Source of the DNA: Acidobacteriota bacterium
GTDB taxonomy: Bacteria > Acidobacteriota > Blastocatellia > Pyrinomonadales > Pyrinomonadaceae
NCBI GenBank assembly: GCA_003222975.1
Contig: QHXN01000057.1
Coordinates: 1-44,665, forward strand
Direction of reading: 5' to 3'
DNA length: 44,665 nucleotides
Translations under genes and position numbers: made by a program
The notes under the pieces: model-generated
What the model was told of the DNA's origin: nothing
Database searches by the model: none
The model's input: the letters and a program-made list of their open reading frames with translations, nothing else
Part shown: positions 26,284-34,671 of the stretch, in pieces
Position numbering within the stretch: the stretch's first letter is position 1
How the letters are laid out: each line of letters opens with the position of its first letter

Positions 26284-27813
26284 ATGGCTTTGAAAGCGAC
26301 ACCGCACATCACGCAGAACGAGGCGCTCGTCTTCGAGCGCTCGCAGACCGGGAGGCGCGGCTACCGCCTGCCCGCGCTCGACGTTGAAGAGACGCCGCTC
26401 GACGAATTGCTGCCCGCGGACGTGAGGCGTGAAGACGACCTCGAAGGCGTGCCGGAGCTTTCAGAGCCGGACGTGGTGCGCCACTTCACGCGCATCTCGA
26501 CCTGGAACTACAACATTGACCTCGGCCTCTACCCGCTCGGCTCGTGCACGATGAAGTACAACTCGCGCTTGAACGAACGCGTGGCGCGCATCCAGGGCTT
26601 CGCTAACCTTCACCCGCTCGCCGCGGAGGAGGACTCTCAGGGCGCGCTCGAAGTGATGTACGAGCTTCAGCAGCACCTCGCCGAGATCACGGGGCTGCCC
26701 GGCGTCAGCCTGCAACCCGCGGCGGGCGCGCACGGCGAGATGACCGGCGTCATGATGATCCGCGCCTTCCTCGACGCGCGCGACGAAGCGGGCGTCGAGG
26801 AAGGAAGTCAGCGCCGCCGCAGCGTCATGCTCATCCCCGACTCGGCGCACGGCACGAACCCCGCCTCGGCTCACCTCTCCGGCTTCACAGTCAAAGCGAT
26901 TCGGTCAACTAACGAAGGACTCACAGACCTCGGACACCTGCGCGAGCTTTGCGCGTCGGGCGACGTGGCCGGCCTGATGCTCACGAACCCGAACACCTGC
27001 GGCATCTTCGAGCGCAACATCCGGGAGATTTGCCGCGTCGTCCACGAAGCGGGCGGCCTCGTTTACATGGACGGCGCGAACATGAACGCGCTCGTCGGAG
27101 TCGCACGCCCCGGCGACATGGGCGTGGACGTGATCCACTTGAACCTGCACAAGACCTTCTCGACCCCGCACGGCGGCGGCGGCCCAGGCTCCGGCCCCTG
27201 CTGCTCGACCGCGGAGCTTGAGCCTTTCCTGCCCGTCCCGCGCGTCGTGCGCGAGGGCGAGCAGTTCCGGCTCGACTCCGCGCGCCCACAGTCCGTCGGT
27301 CGCGTCAAAGCCTTCTACGGCAACTTCGGCATGCACCTGCGCGCCCTCGCGTACATCCTCACGCACGGCAACACGGGGCTGCGCGAGGCGACCGAGGCGG
27401 CGGTGCTGAACGCCCGCTTCATCGCCGACTCGCTCTCCGACACCTTCGACAAGCCCTTCGCCTCGCCGCCGATGCACGAAGTTCTCTTCACGGACAAGCG
27501 GCAGTCGCGCAAGGGCGTCCACACGCTCGACATCGCCAAGCGCCTGATTGACTACGGCTTCCACCCGATGACGATCTACTTCCCCTTGATCGTCCAGGGC
27601 GCGATGCTCATCGAGCCGACCGAGTCGGTCGGTCGCGCCGAACTCCAGCAGTTCGTGGACGCCATGAAGGAGATCGCGCGTGAGGCCATCGAGGACGCCG
27701 ACACAGTCCTCAATGCCCCACACACCACGCGCATCGGACGCCTCGACGAGGCCGCCGCCGCGCGCAAGCCCGTCCTCCGCTGGCGGCCCGCGGAGAAAAC
27801 GGCGGCGGCCTGA
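26284..27813 (+). CDS. gcvPB: Glycine dehydrogenase (decarboxylating) subunit 2
   Basis: The 509-residue protein is complete. The PLP lysine is K290 in VIHLNLHKTFSTPHGGGGPG. Other conserved parts are TWNYNIDLGLYPLGSCTMKYN, GVSLQPAAGAHGEMTG, PDSAHGTNPASAHLSG and YMDGANMNAL. It is the PLP-bearing half of the split P-protein that decarboxylates glycine and passes the aminomethyl group to GcvH. ATG 26284 immediately follows repeat element L, so no Shine-Dalgarno sequence exists; translation may depend on coupling to gcvPA or on the hairpin. A 23-bp hairpin follows the gene. Confidence 0.96.
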   Translation: MALKATPHITQNEALVFERSQTGRRGYRLPALDVEETPLDELLPADVRREDDLEGVPELSEPDVVRHFTRISTWNYNIDLGLYPLGSCTMKYNSRLNERVARIQGFANLHPLAAEEDSQGALEVMYELQQHLAEITGLPGVSLQPAAGAHGEMTGVMMIRAFLDARDEAGVEEGSQRRRSVMLIPDSAHGTNPASAHLSGFTVKAIRSTNEGLTDLGHLRELCASGDVAGLMLTNPNTCGIFERNIREICRVVHEAGGLVYMDGANMNALVGVARPGDMGVDVIHLNLHKTFSTPHGGGGPGSGPCCSTAELEPFLPVPRVVREGEQFRLDSARPQSVGRVKAFYGNFGMHLRALAYILTHGNTGLREATEAAVLNARFIADSLSDTFDKPFASPPMHEVLFTDKRQSRKGVHTLDIAKRLIDYGFHPMTIYFPLIVQGAMLIEPTESVGRAELQQFVDAMKEIAREAIEDADTVLNAPHTTRIGRLDEAAAARKPVLRWRPAEKTAAA

Positions 27814-27826
27814 TACCTTCTTTATG

Positions 27827-27885
27827 CAGAAAGCGAAACGCGCCGCGCGGATGTGGAATCGTCGCGCGGCGCGTTTCGCTTTCTG
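27827..27885. terminator. Bidirectional hairpin terminator after gcvPB
   Basis: A perfect 23-bp stem (27827-27849 with 27863-27885) has a 13-base loop. It sits between convergent gcvPB and the small CPxC protein gene. Confidence 0.85.
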
Positions 27886-27902
27886 AAGCAGCGATAAATC
27901 TC

Positions 27903-28199
27903 TCAGTCGAAGTCGAGTGGATTCCTGTAGGGCGTGTCCTTGTCCTTCTCGGCGCGCTTCATGGCCTCGCGGAACTTCTCTTCGAGGAGGCGTTCGCGGT
28001 CTTTGTGCGAGCCTAGCTCCTGCGAGAAGACTTGTTCGCGCACCTTCTTGCGGTTCTCCAACTCCTTCGCCATCTCCTCGAAAGAGGCGAGCGGCTTCGC
28101 CTTCTCCTGGTGTGAGATGATCGCGCCCGTCTGAGAGTCCACGACGAGGGTCGCCTCGCAGCAAGGGCAGATGACAGTCCAGCTCTTCGTCTCGGCCAC
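27903..28199 (-). CDS. Small protein with an N-terminal CPCC zinc-ribbon-like motif
   Basis: This 98-residue protein begins MAETKSWTVICPCCEATLVVDSQT in two pieces: MAETKSWTVICPCCEATL and VVDSQT. The CPCC pair may bind metal, but a second cysteine pair is absent, so a full zinc ribbon would need dimerisation. The rest is a highly charged helix (EEMAKELENRKKVREQVF, DRERLLEEKFREAMKRAEKD). I do not know its function. It stands alone, converging with the gcv operon and downstream of the tRNA-Gly gene on the same strand. Confidence 0.75.
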   Translation of the reverse strand: MAETKSWTVICPCCEATLVVDSQTGAIISHQEKAKPLASFEEMAKELENRKKVREQVFSQELGSHKDRERLLEEKFREAMKRAEKDKDTPYRNPLDFD

Positions 28200-28349
28200 G
28201 GCCTCGCACCTCCCTCAAAACTCCGCCCGCCACGAAATCGAAGCGATTAACGCCTGCGAGCGATTTTGTAGTGAGTATATCACCTGTGCATTCTATACGC
28301 GCGGCGAATGCGGCGGCGTGAATCAGGTCTTGATGGTATCAAAAGAAAG

Positions 28350-28372
28350 GGCGTCTGATGTTGTCAGACGCC
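28350..28372 (-). terminator. Terminator of the tRNA-Gly gene
   Basis: Read leftward, the stem GGCGTCTGA/TCAGACGCC has a 5-base loop and is followed by CTTTCTTTTG. It lies 19 bases beyond the 3' end of the tRNA. Confidence 0.8.
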
Positions 28373-28390
28373 TGAAACTTAGGTGATTAA

Positions 28391-28462
28391 AGCGGGCGAC
28401 GAGGCTCGAACTCGCAACTTTCAGCTTGGGAAGCTGACACTCTACCATTGAGTTACGCCCGC
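28391..28462 (-). tRNA. tRNA-Gly (anticodon CCC)
   Basis: The reverse complement folds as a full cloverleaf: acceptor GCGGGCG/CGCCCGC, D-arm region AACTCAATGGTAGAGT, anticodon arm TCAGC-TTCCCAA-GCTGA with anticodon CCC, and T-arm GCGAG-TTCGAGC-CTCGT. The discriminator base is T, and CCA is not encoded. The surrounding 28200-28511 contains only this tRNA and its terminator. Confidence 0.95.
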
Positions 28463-28511
28463 TGATGACGAGAAAAAGATACCCAACCGCCGCTGCGCTG
28501 TCAAACCGGCC

Positions 28512-28697
28512 TCAGGCGGCGCGGCGCGCAAGCGTCTGGCCGCATTCGGGGCAGGTGTGGAACTCTTCGACCACGCCGCCGAAGTCCGGGTCAACGGCGG
28601 CGGGGTCGGCCAGAGCCGCCGCGTAGTCTATCTTCTCCGCGTGGCGGTTCATCTCCACGCCGCACCGCGGACAGATCATCTTGCCGTCCTCTGCCAT
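28512..28697 (-). CDS. Small double-CxxC zinc-ribbon protein
   Basis: ATG 28697 has AAAGGAG six bases upstream, giving a 61-residue protein. Two metal-binding pairs are visible, CPRCGVEMNRH near the start and CPECGQTL near the end, about 40 residues apart, which is a zinc-ribbon arrangement. The middle part is acidic. The function is unknown; such proteins are often small nucleic-acid or protein adaptors. It follows the FMN reductase gene on the same strand at 62 bases, so they may be cotranscribed. Confidence 0.8.
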   Translation of the reverse strand: MAEDGKMICPRCGVEMNRHAEKIDYAAALADPAAVDPDFGGVVEEFHTCPECGQTLARRAA

Positions 28698-28759
28698 GCC
28701 CCGCTCCTTTCGGCTAATTGACCGTGTGAGTGTCGAAGGTTGACACGAAAGCGCGCGCG

Positions 28760-29335
28760 TCACTCCCCTCCGGCGGCGACTTGCTCGCGACCGTGGCGGA
28801 GGACTCTCGCCATCCAGATCAGCTCCTTGAAGAACTTGTCGAGCCGTCGGACGTAGGCCGCTTCGAGCAGCTTGCCCGACGCGTCGAAGGCGCTCTGCAC
28901 CGACGAAAAATTCCCGTCCCAGAAGATCGTCACCAGCCCCAACTCGCGCATCACGGGCAGGAGGTTCTGTATGACGCGCGCGCCGCCGAACGGCCCGGCG
29001 GAGACGCCGCAGATGCCGACCGCCTTATGTATGTACTCGCTCAGGTTCGTGTCCAGCACGTGCTTGAGCATGCCGGGGTAGCCGTGATTGTACTCCGGCA
29101 CGACGAGGACGAAAGCGTCGGCGCGCATGCACGTCTCGGAAAACTTCGCATCCTTGATGCCGGAGCCTGCATCCCCCGTCGGGATATTCAACTCGCGTAT
29201 GTCTATCAGCTCGCTCTCGACGCCTTCCCGCTTAACCACCTCGTCGAAGACGAGGCGCGCGACGTGCTCGCTCATGCGCCCCTGTCGCGTCGTGCCGAGA
29301 ATGACGGGGATGAAAAGCGGACGTGCGTCAGTCAT
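28760..29335 (-). CDS. NAD(P)H-dependent FMN reductase family protein
   Basis: ATG 29335 is preceded by GAGGAGGAG and gives 191 residues of flavodoxin-like fold. The FMN phosphate loop is GTTRQGRMSEHVARL, and VPEYNHGYPGMLKHVLD is the family signature around the flavin. GICGVSAGPFGGARVIQNL matches the third loop. Members reduce FMN, azo dyes, quinones or chromate with NAD(P)H; the physiological substrate here is unknown. The gene lies downstream of the class V aminotransferase gene on the same strand at about 90 bases. Confidence 0.9.
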   Translation of the reverse strand: MTDARPLFIPVILGTTRQGRMSEHVARLVFDEVVKREGVESELIDIRELNIPTGDAGSGIKDAKFSETCMRADAFVLVVPEYNHGYPGMLKHVLDTNLSEYIHKAVGICGVSAGPFGGARVIQNLLPVMRELGLVTIFWDGNFSSVQSAFDASGKLLEAAYVRRLDKFFKELIWMARVLRHGREQVAAGGE

Positions 29336-29425
29336 GCTGCTCCTCCTCAAACGAAACATCGCGGACGGCGAACGATTTATTCCCGCGCAGTCGAAATTCC
29401 AGTGGGCGCGGGCAAACGTCGAAGC

Positions 29426-30568
29426 TTATGCCGGAAGCGAACGCAACTCGTCGAGCGCGGAGACGAGGCGCGCGATGTCGCCCTCGTCGTTGAAGAAGTG
29501 TGTGGCGGCGCGGAAGCCCTCCGGCTTGATTGTGACGGCGACCTTTCGGAAAGCGAGGTGCTTGACGACGCGGCGCGGGTCGTCCGCCGCGACCAGGGTT
29601 TCGGCGGAGCGCGTGGCTTCGTCGCCGAGCGGCGAGAGGACGCGCCACCCGGCAGCCGCGAGTCTTTCCGTCAGGCGTCGGTTGAGCGCGAGGGCGCGCG
29701 CCGCGATCCTGTCCGCGCCGATTTCGAGAATGTAACGCGAGGCTTCGCCGAGCGAGAAGATGCCCGCGAAGTGCGGGCAGCCGGTCTCTGCGCGCGCGGC
29801 GGCGTCCCCTCGCAACTCGTAAGAGTCGTTGCGCATGTCGAAAGGGTCTTCGACGCTCATCCAACTGACGACGCGCGGTCGCGTCCGCTCAAGCAACTCG
29901 CGCGAGAGATAGACGAAGCCTGAGCCGTAGCCCGCGAGCATCCACTTGTGGCCCGTCGCGCACAGCGCGTCAACGCGCATGCGCTTCACGTCAATCGGAA
30001 ACACGCCCGCCGACTGGCTGGCGTTGACGACGAACGCGCGGCGGCCCTTGTTCGCGCCGATCTCTTCGAGGGGCGCGCGGAAGCCGTTCGAGTACTGCAC
30101 GTAGCTGAGGCAGATGACGCCCGCGCTCTCGCCCGCCGCCGCGAGCAAGTCCTCCGTGCGCACCTCGCCCCCTACCGCCTTGACGAGATGGACGCGCATG
30201 CCGCGATGCATCCAGGGAATCGTCGAGACCGGAAACTCAAGCTCGCAGGAGACGACATCGCCCGCGCCTTCGAGAGCGTCCACGATGAGGTTCATCCCCG
30301 AAGAGGTGTTGGTCGTGAAGGCGACCTCGTCCGGCTCGGCGTTAATCAGGCGCGCAACGTCCGCCCGCGCACGCTCGCGCCGTTCGAGCCAAACGTTCCA
30401 CAGGCGGTCGCCCGATTCAAGCGTCTCGCGGTAAAACTGTTCCGCGGCACTCGCGGCGCGGCGCGACACAGGCCCCGCTCCGGCGCTGTTCAGATAGGCG
30501 TATCCTTGCGCGATGGGAAACTCCGCGCGCACGCGGCCCCAGTCGAACTCGCCCGCCGCCCTCGTCAT
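29426..30568 (-). CDS. Class V aminotransferase (cysteine desulfurase/isopenicillin-N-epimerase-like)
   Basis: I choose ATG 30568, which has GAGG five bases upstream and starts a 380-residue protein of normal length; the frame extends further but without family-like sequence. AYLNSAGAGPVSRRAASAAE, FTTNTSSGMNLIVDALE, VNASQSAGVFPIDVKRM and the PLP lysine in CATGHKWMLAGYGSGFVYL (codon near 29946) define the fold-type I class V family. No catalytic cysteine loop of IscS/SufS type is obvious, so a desulfurase role is less likely than an epimerase or lyase-like one. It is divergent from the LysA-like gene across 165 bases with no clear promoter. Confidence 0.87.
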   Translation of the reverse strand: MTRAAGEFDWGRVRAEFPIAQGYAYLNSAGAGPVSRRAASAAEQFYRETLESGDRLWNVWLERRERARADVARLINAEPDEVAFTTNTSSGMNLIVDALEGAGDVVSCELEFPVSTIPWMHRGMRVHLVKAVGGEVRTEDLLAAAGESAGVICLSYVQYSNGFRAPLEEIGANKGRRAFVVNASQSAGVFPIDVKRMRVDALCATGHKWMLAGYGSGFVYLSRELLERTRPRVVSWMSVEDPFDMRNDSYELRGDAAARAETGCPHFAGIFSLGEASRYILEIGADRIAARALALNRRLTERLAAAGWRVLSPLGDEATRSAETLVAADDPRRVVKHLAFRKVAVTIKPEGFRAATHFFNDEGDIARLVSALDELRSLPA

Positions 30569-30733
30569 CTTTTCCTCTTGAAGCATCCCCGCCTTCGACC
30601 CCTCGACGCTTGACGCTCGCAAACCCGTCAGACTATCTTCGCAAACATCTTCCGCGGACAGCTTTTCGGACAGAGTAACAGACGCCAACGTACTCCCAGT
30701 GCCACGGCTCGTAGTAATGACGGAGTAATCAGG

Positions 30734-32146
30734 ATGACACAGATGACGGTCGCCCCCGCGTGGGCGATCCCCGGCTATCTCGAAGCGCGCGAAGGCCGCC
30801 TCTTCATCGAAGACGTTGACTCGACCGCACTCGCCGCCGAGCACGGCACGCCGCTCTTCGTCTTCTCCGAGCGGCGCGTCCGCTCGAACGTTGAGCGTTT
30901 GAAGCGCGCGGCGGCGCGCGTCAACCATCCGGTGCGCTTCTTCTACGCCTCCAAAGCGAACTCGACGATGGCCCTGCTCTCCACCGTGCGCGACGCCGGG
31001 ATTGACTGCGAGGTCAACAGCGGCGGCGAACTATACAAGGCCCTGCGCGCGGGCTTCCGCCCCGACCAGATAATTTTCAACGGCACGAGCAAGACCGAGC
31101 AGGAGATTGACGAGGCAATCAACGCCGGTATCTACTCGATCAACATTGACTCGATCTACGAGATCGAGCTGATTGAAGCACGGGCGCGCGCCTTGGGCAA
31201 GCGCGCTCGCGTCGCGCTCCGCCTCGTCCCCGAAATCGGCACGCGCTCGCACCTCGGCCTCCAGACCGCGCTGATGACCTCGAAGTTCGGCATCACCTCG
31301 TCCGAAGTCCTCGAAGCATTCCGCCGCGCCTTGCGCCACCCCGACCTGCTCCACGTCGGCGGCATACACATCCACGTCGGCTCGCAAACGCCCGACGTTG
31401 AGCCGTTCGCCGCCGCGTTCAAAACCATGTGGGAACACCTGAAGGCGGTTCAAGAGGAGTCGGGCCACGCGCTCGAACACATCAACCTCGGCGGCGGCAT
31501 CCCCGTCAACTACCTCCGCGACCGCTCGCAGGCCGGCGACCTGCCCGAAGGCGAGCGCGAGATGCTCGGCGCGGAACTCGAACCCGCGGACGTTCTCGCC
31601 GCCGCGCTCCGTGCGGCGCGCGACTCCGCTCGCACGGCCTCCGCCGAGCACCTGCTCGACCGCCTGACCATTCTTCTGGAGCCGGGCCGCAGCGTCATCG
31701 CCGACGCCGGCAGTCTGCTCACAACCGTTCGCAACATCAAGCAACGCCCCGAAACCGGCGACGTGTGGCTCCTCACAGACGCAGGCTTCAACCTCCTGCT
31801 CTCGATGACGACCTACAATTGGTACTACCACCTCATCTCCGCCACGCGCGCCGACCAGACCGCCGGGACGCCCTACAAAGTCGCCGGCCCCCTGTGCGAC
31901 TCCGGCGACGTTTACTTCGACATCGAGCGCGGAGGCCGCCTGCCAGACTACCGCAAGCTCCCTGCGGGCGTGCGCCCCGGCGAGTTGCTCGCGCTCCTCA
32001 ACACCGGCGCGTACACCATCGCGCAGATGTTCCCCTACAACGGTCGCCCTCTGCCCGCCGTGGTCTTGATTAAAGAAGGAGGCCGCGCCGAACTCATCCG
32101 CCGACGCGACTCTTACGAAGACCTTCTGAACAACGAGGTGTGGTAG
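30734..32146 (+). CDS. lysA: Diaminopimelate decarboxylase-like PLP enzyme
   Basis: The 470-residue protein belongs to the alanine-racemase-fold (fold III) decarboxylases. K74 in FFYASKANSTM binds PLP. GGIHIHVGSQT, INLGGGIPVNY, LEPGRSVIADAG and CDSGDVYF are the matching segments, the last supplying the cysteine of the paired active site. It is about 50 residues longer than usual LysA, with an insertion after GGGIPVNYLRDR. The standard reaction yields lysine from meso-diaminopimelate, but a relative acting on another amino acid is possible given the operon with a permease, a metallopeptidase and a ligase. GGAG lies eight bases before ATG 30734. Confidence 0.85.
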   Translation: MTQMTVAPAWAIPGYLEAREGRLFIEDVDSTALAAEHGTPLFVFSERRVRSNVERLKRAAARVNHPVRFFYASKANSTMALLSTVRDAGIDCEVNSGGELYKALRAGFRPDQIIFNGTSKTEQEIDEAINAGIYSINIDSIYEIELIEARARALGKRARVALRLVPEIGTRSHLGLQTALMTSKFGITSSEVLEAFRRALRHPDLLHVGGIHIHVGSQTPDVEPFAAAFKTMWEHLKAVQEESGHALEHINLGGGIPVNYLRDRSQAGDLPEGEREMLGAELEPADVLAAALRAARDSARTASAEHLLDRLTILLEPGRSVIADAGSLLTTVRNIKQRPETGDVWLLTDAGFNLLLSMTTYNWYYHLISATRADQTAGTPYKVAGPLCDSGDVYFDIERGGRLPDYRKLPAGVRPGELLALLNTGAYTIAQMFPYNGRPLPAVVLIKEGGRAELIRRRDSYEDLLNNEVW

Positions 32147-32173
32147 CCGCTCGAACCAGACGCGAGAGCACAA

Positions 32174-33619
32174 ATGCCGGAATCATCACGCAAACCCATC
32201 ACCCTCGTCCGCGGACTCGGCCTCGCCGCGTCGGTCTCCATCGTCGTCGGCAGCGTCATCGGCACAGGGATTTTCCTGAAGACGCGCGTGATGATGTGCA
32301 ACGTCGAGACGCCGGGCTTCGTCATCGCCGCGTGGGTCGCCGCGGGCTTCCTGAGCTTGGCGGGCGCGCTTACCTACGCGGAGCTGGCGGCGATGATGCC
32401 GCGCGCGGGCGGCGAGTACGTCTTCATACGCGAAGGCTACGGGCGGCCCCTCGCCTTCCTCTACGGCTGGACGCAGTTCGCCGTCGCCTACACAGGCTCG
32501 CAGGCGGCGAAGGGCGTGAGCTTCGCCATCTTCCTCAACATCCTCGCCCGCGGCGCGCTCGACCGGAACTACTTCACGCTGCACCTCGGCGGTTACGATT
32601 TTCCGTTCGGACATCTGCAAACAATCGCGCTCGCCATCATCATCATCGCGACGCTCGTCAACTGCCTCGCCGTCTCGGTGAGCGGCAAGGTCTCGGTCTT
32701 CCTGACGGGGCTGAAAATCTTAATCGTGCTCGCCATCGGCGTCTGTGCGTTCCTGCTCGCGCAGGGCAGCTTCGCGCACTTCTCTCTGAGCGGCGCGGGC
32801 GGCGCGTGCGAGGGCGTGGAGGCTTCGGCGCGGGGCGGGATGGCGGGCTTCGGCGCGGCGATGCTCGGCGCGCTGTGGGCCTACGACGGCTGGTCGAACG
32901 TGACGATTGTCGCGGGCGAGGTCAAGAACCCGCAGAGGAATCTTCCGCTCGCGCTCATCGGCGGCATACTCATCGTCGCCGCGCTCTACATCTTCGCGAA
33001 CTTCGCCTACCTCTACGTCCTCTCGCCCGTCGAAGTGGCGAACGTGGCGAAGGCCTCGTCGGTGGCGACCGAGGTCGCGCGCAAGTTCCTCGGCCCGGCG
33101 GCGGTCGGAGCCATTGCGATGGCGATGATGGTCTCCACGCTCGGCTCGCTCCACACGGGGACGCTCTCCGGCGCGCGCATCTCCTACGCGATGGCGAAGG
33201 ACGGGCTGTTCTTCCGCCCGCTCGCCCGCCTCTCGGAGCAGACGCGCGTGCCCGTCAACGCGCTCATCCTTCAATGCGTCTGGTCGTGCGTGCTCGCGCT
33301 CTCCGGCTCGTTCGACACGCTCACGGACTACGTCATCTTCGCCGCCTGGATTTTCTACGCGCTGAACACCGCCTCGGTCTTCATCTTCCGCCGCCGCATG
33401 CCGCACGCGGAAAGGCCATACCGCACCATCGGCTACCCCGTGCTGCCCGTCGTCTTCCTGCTCGGCGCGGGCTGGCTCATCTACAACACGCTCGTGGCGA
33501 CGCCCAAACAGGCGCTCATCGGCCTCGGCATCATCGCGCTCGGTCTCCCGATCTACTTCTACTGGGCGCGACGAAACCCTGTGAGCTACCACGAGCCGCT
33601 GGCGGACGAAGACTCGTAG
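32174..33619 (+). CDS. APC-family amino acid permease
   Basis: The 481-residue protein shows about 12 membrane segments. SIVVGSVIGTGIFLKTRVM is the TM1 motif with the broken helix of APC transporters, and GAMLGALWAYDGWSNVTIVAG is the TM6 equivalent found in LAT-type members, with VAGEVKNPQRNLP following. It probably imports or exchanges an amino acid. It starts 27 bases after the LysA-like gene and ends 17 bases before the metallopeptidase, so all are likely cotranscribed. The substrate cannot be deduced. Confidence 0.9.
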   Translation: MPESSRKPITLVRGLGLAASVSIVVGSVIGTGIFLKTRVMMCNVETPGFVIAAWVAAGFLSLAGALTYAELAAMMPRAGGEYVFIREGYGRPLAFLYGWTQFAVAYTGSQAAKGVSFAIFLNILARGALDRNYFTLHLGGYDFPFGHLQTIALAIIIIATLVNCLAVSVSGKVSVFLTGLKILIVLAIGVCAFLLAQGSFAHFSLSGAGGACEGVEASARGGMAGFGAAMLGALWAYDGWSNVTIVAGEVKNPQRNLPLALIGGILIVAALYIFANFAYLYVLSPVEVANVAKASSVATEVARKFLGPAAVGAIAMAMMVSTLGSLHTGTLSGARISYAMAKDGLFFRPLARLSEQTRVPVNALILQCVWSCVLALSGSFDTLTDYVIFAAWIFYALNTASVFIFRRRMPHAERPYRTIGYPVLPVVFLLGAGWLIYNTLVATPKQALIGLGIIALGLPIYFYWARRNPVSYHEPLADEDS

Positions 33620-33636
33620 GTTCGTTGGACGGAGTT

Positions 33637-34671
33637 ATGAGACAAGCCGTGAGAGCCGTGTTCTCCTGGAAGCAGATAACAGACGACGAGTTGCTTGAGA
33701 TGCGTCTGTGCGACCTGCCCGTCCGCATCGAGGGCACGCCGCTCGAAGAGCGCGTCCGGCGCATACGCTTCGAGCTGGACGAGAGCGGCCTGCGCTTCCG
33801 CCCGCACGTCTGGCTCGGCGAGGAGTGGTTCACGCCCGACGGCGTGCCCGGCTTCGCCATCCCCTTCTACCTCGCGCACCCACGGCTGATGCGCCTCGAA
33901 CGCAAGCAGATGCTGGAGGTCGAGGGCGGGACTGAGCGCGAGTGCCTGCGCATCCTGCGACACGAGGCCGGGCACGCGCTCGACAACGCCTTCCTCTTCC
34001 GCAAACGCCGCCGCTGGCGCGAGCTGTTCGGCTCGTTCCGCCAGCCTTACCCTTCGTCTTACCAGCCAGACCCGACCAGCCGCGACTATGTTCTTCACCT
34101 CGGCGCGTGGTACGCGCAGGCGCACCCGGCGGAGGACTTCGCCGAGACCTTCGCCGTCTGGCTCGCCACGGCGCGCGGGCGCTGGCGCAGGCGCTACGAG
34201 GGATGGGGCGCGCTCAGGAAGCTCGAATACGTTGACCGGCTCATGCAATCAGTCGTCGCCGCTCCCCCCAGGAACAGAAGGCGCGATGAGGTCGAGCCGC
34301 TTTCGCGAATCAGGACGACTCTCGGCGAACATTACCGGCGCAAGCGCGAGCACTACTCGTTCGAGTGGCCCGCCACTTTCGACCGCGACCTGCGCCGCGT
34401 CTTCTCCGACGAGCGGCGCTTCCGCTCGAAGCCGACCGCCGCGAGCTTCCTGCGCCGCTCGGGGCGCGAGCTTGTGCAGACCGTGGCGTCGGGCACGGGC
34501 GTACACCAATACACGCTCTCGCAACTGCTCGCGAACATGATTGACCGCTGCAAGCTCCTGCGCCTGCGCCTGACGGGGCCTGAGCGCCAGGCGCGCCAGC
34601 AGGCGCTCGTCATGCTCGCGGTGCAGACGATGAACGTCGTCCACGCCGGCTACCACAGGATTCCCCTATGA
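33637..34671 (+). CDS. Putative zinc metallopeptidase (HEAGH zincin)
   Basis: ATG 33637 gives 344 residues. The zinc motif HEAGH lies in ILRHEAGHALDNAF, and a candidate third ligand is the glutamate in AEDFAETFAVWLA about 65 residues later, as in the Peptidase_Mx-like group. There is no signal peptide, so it acts in the cytoplasm. The C-terminal half is rich in Arg and helical. Its TGA stop overlaps the ATG of the downstream ATP-grasp gene (ATGA at 34668), so the two are translationally coupled. Peptidase and ligase genes paired this way suggest synthesis or trimming of a peptide-like product. Confidence 0.85.
   Translation: MRQAVRAVFSWKQITDDELLEMRLCDLPVRIEGTPLEERVRRIRFELDESGLRFRPHVWLGEEWFTPDGVPGFAIPFYLAHPRLMRLERKQMLEVEGGTERECLRILRHEAGHALDNAFLFRKRRRWRELFGSFRQPYPSSYQPDPTSRDYVLHLGAWYAQAHPAEDFAETFAVWLATARGRWRRRYEGWGALRKLEYVDRLMQSVVAAPPRNRRRDEVEPLSRIRTTLGEHYRRKREHYSFEWPATFDRDLRRVFSDERRFRSKPTAASFLRRSGRELVQTVASGTGVHQYTLSQLLANMIDRCKLLRLRLTGPERQARQQALVMLAVQTMNVVHAGYHRIPL

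Noticed and set aside
26905-28233. A 442-codon frame opposite gcvPB
   Set aside because: It is an antisense shadow of a clear gcvPB, caused by high GC. It has no domain-like sequence.
32140-33636. An open frame of 843 codons covering the permease and metallopeptidase region
   Set aside because: Only its last 344 codons, from ATG 33637, look like a protein. The first part is an Arg/His-rich shadow of the permease gene.
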